From: Elusimicrobia bacterium RBG_16_66_12
GTDB taxonomy: Bacteria; Elusimicrobiota; Elusimicrobia; UBA1565; UBA9628
Assembly: GCA_001800005.1 (NCBI GenBank)
Contig: MGUL01000155.1
Location: forward strand, 20,999 to 38,397
Direction: 5' to 3'
DNA length: 17,399 bases
In this document: one piece after another, positions 6,956-14,446 of the stretch
Numbering within the stretch: the first letter of the stretch is position 1
Layout: the number at the start of each line of letters is the position of its first letter
Translations under genes and position numbers: made by a program
Notes under the pieces: generated by a model
What the model was told of the DNA's origin: nothing
The model's database searches: none
Seen by the model: the letters and a program-made list of their open reading frames with translations, nothing else

Positions 6956-7593
6956 TCGGCGTCCAGGCCCCGTTGAGGGCAGTGCGGACGCAGCGCGCAG
7001 GCGTCGCAGGCGGGGCGGGCGGCCTTACAGACGCGGCGGCCGTGCCAGATCATCCCGTGGGAAAAGTCGATCCAGTCCTTCCTCGGCACGCAGGCCATCA
7101 GGTCGCGCTCCACGTCCGCCGGGTCCGCTTCGTCCGTGAGCCCCATCCGGTAGGCCAGGCGCTTGACGTGCGTGTCGACGGCGATGCCCTCGGCCTTGCC
7201 GAAGGCGTCTGCGAGGACTACGTTGGCGGTCTTGCGCGCCACGCCCCGCAGGGTCAGCAGCTGCTCCATCTCGCCGGGGACCTGCCCGCCGAAGCGCTTG
7301 AGGAGGGCCTGAGCGGTCTCGATGATCGATTTGGCCTTGGAACGGTAGAAGCCGCAGCTGTGGATGATGGACTCGAGCACCGTCGGGTCGGCGCGCGCGT
7401 AGTCCGCGACGGTCTTGCAGCGCGCGAAGAGGGTCTTCGTGACCTTGTTGACCCGCGCGTCCGTGCATTGCGCGGAGAGGATGGTCGCGAAGAGGAGCTC
7501 GTGCGCGCTGGAATGGTCCAGCTCGCACTTCGCCTCGGGGTAGAGCTTGCGCAGGCCCGCGACGATCTTCTTCGCCCGCTCGGCGCGCACCAT
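6952..7593 (-). CDS. nth: Endonuclease III (DNA glycosylase/AP lyase)
   Basis: This 213-residue enzyme removes oxidised pyrimidines from DNA and cuts the abasic strand, as part of base excision repair. The helix-hairpin-helix is LRGVARKTANVV with the catalytic lysine at Lys121, and the catalytic aspartate is Asp140 in VDTHVKR; both match the spacing of the E. coli enzyme. The C-terminal 4Fe-4S cluster motif C-x6-C-x2-C-x5-C is complete (Cys189, 196, 199, 205). The length is normal for the family. The ATG at 7593 was chosen because it overlaps the stop of the upstream substrate-binding protein gene (TGATG), implying translational coupling. Longer starts lie inside that gene and add no family sequence. 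Confidence 0.95.
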   Translation of the reverse strand: MVRAERAKKIVAGLRKLYPEAKCELDHSSAHELLFATILSAQCTDARVNKVTKTLFARCKTVADYARADPTVLESIIHSCGFYRSKAKSIIETAQALLKRFGGQVPGEMEQLLTLRGVARKTANVVLADAFGKAEGIAVDTHVKRLAYRMGLTDEADPADVERDLMACVPRKDWIDFSHGMIWHGRRVCKAARPACDACALRPHCPQRGLDAD

Positions 7594-9338
7594 CACTTCT
7601 TCTCGATCGGGTAGCAGTAGATGCCCATGTTGACGGGGTTGTCCACGAAGCCGCGCACCCATTCCCTCATCCCGTAGACGCCCGACGGGTGGACCGTGAA
7701 GACGGCCGGAGCCTCTTCATATCCCTTCGCCAATATCTTCTTGTACATCGCCGCCCGCCTGACGGAAGACGGCTCGATGACCGCCTTCTCGATCATGGCG
7801 TCCAGTTCGGGATTCGCATAGCCCTGGGCCGAGGGATAACGGCCCTGGGAATGATAGAAGGCGTAGATGAAGTTATGGGCGTCGGGGTAATCCGCGATCC
7901 AGCCGCGCGCGAAGATCGGCATCAGGCGGCGCTGGGCCTTGTCGACGAAGTTCGCCCAATCCACCCCGCGCAGGTCGATGCGGAACTTGGGGTTGAGGCG
8001 CTCGACGCCCTTCTTCAGGATCTGAGCCGCGGCCTCGCGGACCTCGCCGCCGGTGTTGTAGGTCAGCGTGAATCGGAAGCCCTTCTCCCAGAGCCGCCCC
8101 CCGTGAGCCTTGCGCAGGTGCTCCTCGGCCTTCTTGAGGTCGTACTCGTAGCGGGGCTGATTCTTGTCGGAACCGGGGATCCAGGGCGGGATCGGTCCCA
8201 GCGCGCGCACGGCCGTGTTCTTAAATGTGTCGCGCCGGATCGCGTCGTAGTCGAAGGCATAGGAGAAGCCCTTGCGCACGTCCGGGTCGGCGAAGAAGTC
8301 GGTCGGGATGCCGTCGCCGTCGAGCCTGCCCGAGCCGATGTCGGGATTGGCGATCGGGTTGAGCTTGACCGTGAAGAAAAGCGCCGGGTCCGTCGCCAGC
8401 CGTTTCAGGCCGTCGAGCAGGACGACGCCCGGCAGGCCCTGGAGCTGGGACGCGTAGGGGCGCGGGGTCTCAATGAGGTCGGCGTCGCCGGCCTGCAGCA
8501 TCAGCTTGCGGGTGTTGAGCTCGGGCACCGACTTGATGAGCACGCGCTTGAGCTTGGCGGGGCCGCGGAAGTAGGCGTCATGGCGCTCGAGCAGGACGTA
8601 GCGGCCGGAGCGGTCCCAGCGCGCCAGCTTGAAGGGACCCGCGCCGTTCATATGCTCGAAGAGGTGGGACTTCTCCTTGGGCGGGTCGTTGAAGTTCCGC
8701 CAGGTCGCCGCCGTCCCGTCCCACTCCCCGTGAGCGACGCACCAGGCCTTGGGCGCCACGTACGACCAGCGCGCCATCACCGACAAGAACGGCCCGAACG
8801 GTCTCGGCAGTTCCACGACGAGGTCGCGGCCCTCGACGCGCACGCGCTTCTCGAGGGCGGCGAAATCCAGCGTGACGGTTCCCGATGAGTTCCTCGTGAC
8901 GGGCACGCCCGCGATGGGCTCCAAGAGCAGGGCCGAGGGCCCGCCGGAGCGGTCGGTGATCATGAAGCGCAGAAGCGAGTAGCGCGCGTCCTCGGGCGCG
9001 ACCTCGGTCCCGTCCTGGAACTTGGCGCCTTTGCGGATCGGGAAGCGATAGGTGCGCCCATCCTTGGAGACGAGGCCGTTGGCCTGACTCGGGACCTTCT
9101 GCGAGAGGCGAGGCTCGAACTCGGACAGCGAGGCGCCCTTGAAGGCGATCAGGGTCTCGTAGACGTTCTGGATGACGGACTGGCTCGAGGCGTCGTAGGG
9201 GAACACCGGGTCAAGACTGCCGACCTCGCCGACCTCGAGGACGGTGAAGGTGTCGGGATTGCGGACCGGCTCGGCGGCAAGCACGACCGACGCGGCAAGC
9301 AGGAGGGTCGCGATCATTCGGCGAGGATAGCGTTTCAC
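7593..9338 (-). CDS. ABC transporter substrate-binding protein, family 5 (oligopeptide type)
   Basis: The 581-residue product is a periplasmic binding protein of the SBP_bac_5 (DppA/OppA) family. Typical signatures are SLDPVFPYDASSQSVIQNVYETL at the start of the mature part (abbreviated motif: SLDP, then NVYETL), GRTYRFPIRKGAKFQDGTE, and GAGPFKLARW in the middle. Started at the GTG at 9338, the n-region is KRYPRR followed by a hydrophobic core and an LAA-E cleavage site, a textbook signal peptide. ATG 9317 would drop the positive charges. Starts further upstream run into the divergent sdhC gene. There is no Shine-Dalgarno sequence, but TACAGT lies exactly six bases before the GTG. No permease or ATPase gene is nearby, so it is an orphan; peptide, nickel or other ligands are possible. 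Confidence 0.88.
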   Translation of the reverse strand: MKRYPRRMIATLLLAASVVLAAEPVRNPDTFTVLEVGEVGSLDPVFPYDASSQSVIQNVYETLIAFKGASLSEFEPRLSQKVPSQANGLVSKDGRTYRFPIRKGAKFQDGTEVAPEDARYSLLRFMITDRSGGPSALLLEPIAGVPVTRNSSGTVTLDFAALEKRVRVEGRDLVVELPRPFGPFLSVMARWSYVAPKAWCVAHGEWDGTAATWRNFNDPPKEKSHLFEHMNGAGPFKLARWDRSGRYVLLERHDAYFRGPAKLKRVLIKSVPELNTRKLMLQAGDADLIETPRPYASQLQGLPGVVLLDGLKRLATDPALFFTVKLNPIANPDIGSGRLDGDGIPTDFFADPDVRKGFSYAFDYDAIRRDTFKNTAVRALGPIPPWIPGSDKNQPRYEYDLKKAEEHLRKAHGGRLWEKGFRFTLTYNTGGEVREAAAQILKKGVERLNPKFRIDLRGVDWANFVDKAQRRLMPIFARGWIADYPDAHNFIYAFYHSQGRYPSAQGYANPELDAMIEKAVIEPSSVRRAAMYKKILAKGYEEAPAVFTVHPSGVYGMREWVRGFVDNPVNMGIYCYPIEKK

Positions 9339-9344
9339 GCGGGG

Positions 9345-9350
9345 ACTGTA
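9345..9350 (-). promoter_or_regulatory. -10-like element TACAGT for the substrate-binding protein gene
   Basis: On the minus strand TACAGT sits six bases before the GTG at 9338, and a weak -35-like TTCATG (9374-9369) lies 18 bases further up. The mRNA would begin at or next to the start codon. Confidence 0.5.
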
Positions 9351-9357
9351 AAGGTGA

Positions 9358-9363
9358 TAGAAT
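9358..9363 (+). promoter_or_regulatory. -10-like element TAGAAT for sdhC
   Basis: TAGAAT matches the bacterial -10 consensus at five of six positions and sits six bases before the sdhC ATG at 9370. A weak -35-like TTCACG (9334-9339) lies 18 bases upstream. No Shine-Dalgarno sequence can be seen, which suggests a leaderless transcript. Confidence 0.55.
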
Positions 9364-9369
9364 TGGCGC

Positions 9370-10082
9370 ATGAACGCCGCCAAAACCTGCTGCTGCCAGT
9401 GCTCCTGCCGGCTCTTCGAGTTCCTCGAATCCTCCATCGGCAAGAAGGTCATGATCGCGCTGGCCGGATTCCTCCTCTGCGGATTCCTGATCACCCACCT
9501 CGCCGGGAACATGTTCATGTTCGGCGGCGCGAACGCCTTCAACCACTACGCCGAGGCGCTGGAGAGCAACCCGTTCCTGCCGCTGGCGGAGATCGGCCTG
9601 GCCGCGCTCTTCCTGCTGCACATCGCGCTGACCATCCGGGCCAAGTTCGCCAACATGGCCGCGCGGCCCGTGGCTTACGAGGTCTATCAGGGCAAAGGCG
9701 CGCGCACTCCCGGCTCCAGCACCATGGCGGCGACCGGCGCGCTCATCCTCGCCTTCATCGTCATCCACGTCGCCACGCTGAAGTTCGAGGTCGGAGGCTC
9801 GAAGGGCCCCGACCTCTTCGCTCACGTGACCGGCTGGTTCAAGAACCCCCTGTACGCGGGGTTCTACATCCTGGCCGTCGCGGGCGTCGGCCTGCACCTG
9901 TCGCACGGAGTTCAGAGCGCCATCCAGACCCTCGGCGTCAGCCATCCCCGATACACGCCCATGTTCAGGAAGCTGGGGCTGCTCTTCGCGGTCGCGATCT
10001 CGGTGGGCTTCGCGAGCCTTCCCATCTACTTCGGATTCTTCCACCATGACATGGCCTGCTGCGCGGCCAAGGGAGGTGCGCA

Positions 10083-10086
<4 letters not shown>
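9370..10086 (+). CDS. sdhC: Succinate dehydrogenase cytochrome b subunit, class-B diheme type
   Basis: This 238-residue membrane subunit anchors complex II and passes electrons between the iron-sulfur subunit and the quinone pool. It opens with the family motif SSIGKKVMIALAGF and has five hydrophobic segments. The histidines expected to bind two hemes are His43 (LITHLAGN), His84 (LLHIAL), His133 (IVIHVAT) and His176 (GLHLSHGVQSA). This fits the single-subunit, diheme class-B architecture. An odd feature is a cysteine cluster before the first membrane segment (Cys7, 8, 9, 11, 13) and a CysCys pair near the C-terminus. The gene is the first of an sdhCAB unit; its TGA overlaps the sdhA GTG. Confidence 0.93.
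10071..10078 (+). promoter_or_regulatory. Strong Shine-Dalgarno sequence of sdhA
   Basis: GGGAGGTG inside the end of sdhC lies four bases before the sdhA GTG at 10083. It supports this GTG start and shows that the organism uses canonical ribosome sites inside operons. Confidence 0.75.
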
Positions 10087-11989
<1,903 letters not shown>

Positions 11990-11993
<4 letters not shown>

Positions 11994-12736
11994 ACCTCAC
12001 ATTGAAGGTCTGGCGCCAGAAGGACGCGCAGTCGGACGGCGGGTTCGTCGAGTACAAGATCGCGGACGTCACCAACGACATGTCCTTCCTGGAGATGCTC
12101 GACATCCTCAACGAGGAGCTCGTCGCCAAGGGATCGGACGCGATCAGCTTCGACCACGACTGCCGCGAGGGCATCTGCGGCATGTGCGCGCTGATGATCG
12201 ACGGCCAGGCCCACGGCAAGGACAAGGCCGCGACCTCCTGCCAGCTCCATATGCGCCGCTACCAGGACGGCGACACGATCACCATCGAGCCCTTCCGCGC
12301 GAAGGCCTTCCCGGTCCTCAAGGACCTGGTCGTGGACCGCTCCGCCTTCGACCGCATCCAGGCCGCCGGCGGCTTCGTCTCGGTCGCGACCGGCAACGCC
12401 CAGGACGCCAACGCCATCCTGATCCCCAAGCAGAACGCGGAGAAGGCGATGGACGCCGCCTCCTGCATCGGCTGCGGCGCGTGCGTCGCGGCCTGCCCGA
12501 ACGCCTCCGCGATGCTCTTCGTGGCGGCCAAGGTCTCCCAGTACGCCCTGCTCCCGCAGGGCCGGCCCGAGCGGGAGAAGCGCGTGCTCGCGATGCGCGA
12601 GGCGATGGACGCCGAGGGCTTCGGCCACTGCACCAACGAGTACGAGTGCGAGGCCTCCTGCCCGAAGGGCATCAACGTCTCCAATATCGCGAGACTCAAC
12701 CGCGAGTTCCTCCGCGCGGCGGTCCTGGCCGAGTAG
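11990..12736 (+). CDS. sdhB: Succinate dehydrogenase/fumarate reductase iron-sulfur subunit
   Basis: This 248-residue subunit carries electrons from the flavin to the heme/quinone site through three clusters. The 2Fe-2S ligands are Cys58, 63, 66 and 84 (CREGICGMC...C). The 4Fe-4S ligands are Cys159, 162 and 165 in CIGCGAC plus Cys224. The 3Fe-4S ligands are Cys169, Cys214 and Cys220. All are present, so the protein should be functional. The ATG overlaps the sdhA stop (ATGA) and has AAAGGA seven bases upstream. A much longer in-frame reading frame extends back through sdhA but is a GC-rich shadow. The sequence fits the class-B group. Confidence 0.95.
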
Positions 12737-12748
12737 CGCAGCGCCCGC

Positions 12749-13138
12749 GTGAAGTTCTTCACGGTTTCGGAGGCCGAGGCCGTCATCCCCAGCCTGGAGG
12801 GCATCTTCGAGGCCGTGGCCGAGCTCACGGCCCAAGCGGAAGTGAAGACCGCCTCCCTGCGCCGCCTGCAGGAGGATGATTCCGATCCCGCGGCCGCCGT
12901 GATCGAACGCTCCCAACTCCAATTCCTGGCCGCGGGCATCAACGAGTGGATGCAGAAGATCGTGGACCTCGGCGCCGTGCCCAAGGGCGTGCAGCCGGCC
13001 CTGGTGGACTTCCCCTCCCATCTCGAGGGACGAGAGGTCTATCTCTGCTGGAAGCTGGGAGACAAGAGGCTCACCCACTACCACGGCACGAACGAGGGCT
13101 TCGCCGACCGCAAGCCGCTGCCCAAGCGCCGCCGCTGA
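12749..13138 (+). CDS. DUF2203 family protein
   Basis: The 129-residue protein matches the DUF2203 pattern: an FTVSEAEAVIPSL start, a helical middle (about residues 20-75), the line DLGAVPKGVQPALVDFPS, and the end motif GREVYLCWKLGDKRLTHYHG with GFADRKPLP. The family is small, conserved and of unknown function. No signal peptide or membrane segment is present. It begins with GTG 12 bases after sdhB, has no clear Shine-Dalgarno sequence, and is probably translated by coupling at the tail of the sdh unit. Whether it takes part in complex II assembly or is only cotranscribed cannot be told here. Confidence 0.85.
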   Translation: MKFFTVSEAEAVIPSLEGIFEAVAELTAQAEVKTASLRRLQEDDSDPAAAVIERSQLQFLAAGINEWMQKIVDLGAVPKGVQPALVDFPSHLEGREVYLCWKLGDKRLTHYHGTNEGFADRKPLPKRRR

Positions 13139-13151
13139 CCGTCCGCCGGCG

Positions 13152-13224
13152 TCGGGGCGCCGAGGGTCGAACTCGGAACCTCGCGGTCCCAAACCGCGCG
13201 CTCTGCCAATTGAGCTACGCCCCG
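13152..13224 (-). tRNA. tRNA-Pro (anticodon UGG)
   Basis: The minus strand folds into a complete 73-base cloverleaf. The acceptor stem is CGGGGCG/CGCCCCG with discriminator A, the D-arm is GCTC/GAGC with an AATTGGCA loop, the anticodon stem is CGCGG/CCGCG with loop TTTGGGA (anticodon TGG), the variable loop is AGGTT and the T-arm is CCGAG/CTCGG with loop TTCGACC. The C1-G72 pair is typical of proline tRNAs. The CCA end is not encoded. A -10 box is found upstream at 13255-13250. Confidence 0.96.
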
Positions 13225-13249
13225 TCCGCCGGCCATGGACTTCGACGGG

Positions 13250-13258
13250 ATTATAACA
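13250..13258 (-). promoter_or_regulatory. Extended -10 promoter of the tRNA-Pro gene
   Basis: On the minus strand TGT-TATAAT gives a perfect -10 hexamer with the TGn extension. No good -35 box is seen, which is normal for extended -10 promoters. Transcription would start near 13243, about 19 bases before the tRNA 5' end. Confidence 0.65.
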
Positions 13259-13259
13259 C

Positions 13260-13289
13260 TTGCGGCCGGAGCGCGGGGCGGGCTACACT
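13260..13289 (+). promoter_or_regulatory. Promoter-like TTGCGG-N18-TACACT of the lipoprotein gene
   Basis: A -35-like TTGCGG (13260-13265) is spaced 18 bases from TACACT (13284-13289), which lies six bases before the ATG at 13296. No Shine-Dalgarno sequence is present. It stands back to back with the tRNA promoter. Confidence 0.5.
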
Positions 13290-13295
13290 TCCTCC

Positions 13296-13790
13296 ATGAG
13301 ATTGCTCGCCTGCCTCCCGCTCCTCGCGGCGTTGGCCGCCTGCGGAGGGCGCTCCGGGCCTCTCCGAGAGGACCCCGCGGCGGCGGAACGAAAGGCGCGC
13401 GAAGCGCTGGAGGGCATCGAGAGGAAGATCTCACGGGGCGACCTCCCCAAGATCCAGTTCGAGTTCGACGAGGCGGAGATCACCCCGGAATCCCGCCCCA
13501 CCCTGGACCTCATCGCCGAGGTCCTCGCCCGCAGCGAGCGCCTGAAGCTCTTCATCCTCGCCCACACCGACAGCGTCGGGGGCGAGGACTACAACCTGGA
13601 CCTCTCCGAGCGCCGCGCCAAAGCCGTCAAGGAGTTCCTGGTCAAGAAGGGCCTGCCGCCCCCCACCGTCCGCTACCGCGGCTACGGTTTCGCGCGCCCC
13701 TTGGCCGACAATTCATCGGAAGAGGGCCGCGCGAAGAACCGCCGCGTGGAATTCCGCGTCACCACGCGGGACTGGGACGCGATCTACTGA
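13296..13790 (+). CDS. OmpA/Pal-like peptidoglycan-associated lipoprotein
   Basis: The 164-residue product has a short lipoprotein signal peptide (RLLACLPLLAALAAC) whose lipobox LAAC ends at the acylated cysteine at residue 16. A short linker leads to an OmpA C-terminal domain (about residues 55-160). Key parts are the opening IQFEFDEAEITPES, the peptidoglycan-binding aspartate in LAHTDSVGG, LSERRAKAVKEFL, and the arginine in KNRRVEFRV. It should tether the outer membrane to the cell wall. No tol genes are adjacent, so it may be Pal or one of several paralogues. The ATG at 13296 was chosen because it gives a proper lipoprotein signal; the longer TTG start at 13260 would lie in the promoter. 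Confidence 0.9.
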   Translation: MRLLACLPLLAALAACGGRSGPLREDPAAAERKAREALEGIERKISRGDLPKIQFEFDEAEITPESRPTLDLIAEVLARSERLKLFILAHTDSVGGEDYNLDLSERRAKAVKEFLVKKGLPPPTVRYRGYGFARPLADNSSEEGRAKNRRVEFRVTTRDWDAIY

Positions 13791-13810
13791 GCGGCCTTCA
13801 GCGGGCCGCT
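13790..13810. terminator. Stem-loop at a convergent gene junction
   Basis: AGCGGCC (13790-13796) pairs perfectly with GGCCGCT (13804-13810) around a seven-base loop. It covers the stop of the SOD gene and touches the last base of the lipoprotein gene. No T-tract follows on either strand, so it may work as a weak bidirectional terminator or only as a 3' mRNA stabiliser. Confidence 0.4.
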
Positions 13811-14418
13811 GAGGCGGACTGACCCGCGGCGGCCTTGAAATCGCGCTCCACCTTCGCCCAGTCCACGTTCTTGAAGAACGCCTCGATGTAGTTGCCGCGT
13901 CCAGCCGCGCCCTGGTCCAGTATGTAGGCGTGCTCCCAGACGTCCATCGTCACGACGGGCACGCAGCCCGCGGGATTGCCTTCCTCATGCATCGTGATCC
14001 AGTGGTTGGTCAGCACGTCGGCGCTCGGGTCGTAATAGAGGACGACCCAGCCCACTCCCCGCATCTTGCCCATCGCGGTGAACTCCTTCTTCCAGGCGTC
14101 GAACCCGCCGAAGCGCTTCTTGAGCTGCTTCATCAGCTCCGCGCCCTCGCTGAGCGGCGCCGAGTCGGCCTTGAGGACGGCGAAATAGCGCTCGTGCAGG
14201 GCCATCCCGTTGAACTCGAAGCCTAGGCGGCGATTGAGCTCGGCGAACTCGGGGCCGAAGTCGCCCTTGGCCGACAGCGCGTCGAGCTTCTCGCGCAGGA
14301 TGTTCACGTTGCGAACATAGCCTTCGTAGAGGGCCCAATGCTGGGCGATCAGGTTCTCGCTGATCCCCGCCAGGGCCTTGGGACGAATCTCCGTGCGCGC
14401 GTTGTAGGTGTGGTTCAT
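13798..14418 (-). CDS. Fe/Mn superoxide dismutase, divergent type
   Basis: The 206-residue enzyme converts superoxide to oxygen and hydrogen peroxide. The metal ligands are His27 (IAQHWALY), His75 (MALHERYF), Asp159 and His163 (TMDVWEHAY), and the conserved Tyr34 is kept. The usual second HH pair of the first helix is replaced by LYE, and the C-terminal second-sphere glutamine region reads TMHEEGN, with His144 a candidate substitute. This marks a divergent subgroup, so the metal cannot be predicted safely. No signal peptide is present. An ATG at 14427 is in frame but lies inside the -10-like TAGAAT; the ATG at 14418, seven bases after that box, is the better start. The gene follows the Lon-like gene by 28 bases. 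Confidence 0.9.
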   Translation of the reverse strand: MNHTYNARTEIRPKALAGISENLIAQHWALYEGYVRNVNILREKLDALSAKGDFGPEFAELNRRLGFEFNGMALHERYFAVLKADSAPLSEGAELMKQLKKRFGGFDAWKKEFTAMGKMRGVGWVVLYYDPSADVLTNHWITMHEEGNPAGCVPVVTMDVWEHAYILDQGAAGRGNYIEAFFKNVDWAKVERDFKAAAGQSASAAR

Positions 14419-14425
14419 GTCGGTC

Positions 14426-14431
14426 ATTCTA
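14426..14431 (-). promoter_or_regulatory. -10-like element TAGAAT for the SOD gene
   Basis: On the minus strand TAGAAT lies in an AT-rich patch between the Lon-like gene and SOD, seven bases before the ATG at 14418. No Shine-Dalgarno sequence or clear -35 box is visible. It suggests that SOD has its own leaderless transcript. Confidence 0.45.
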
Positions 14432-14446
14432 GCAATTTAAGTCCCA

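Noticed and set aside
7689..8888. 399-codon plus-strand frame opposite the substrate-binding protein
   Set aside because: No motif and no start context; the minus-strand frame has clear family signatures throughout.
13139..13151. Terminator downstream of the tRNA-Pro gene
   Set aside because: The short GC-rich gap does not form a convincing hairpin and lacks a T-run on the minus strand.
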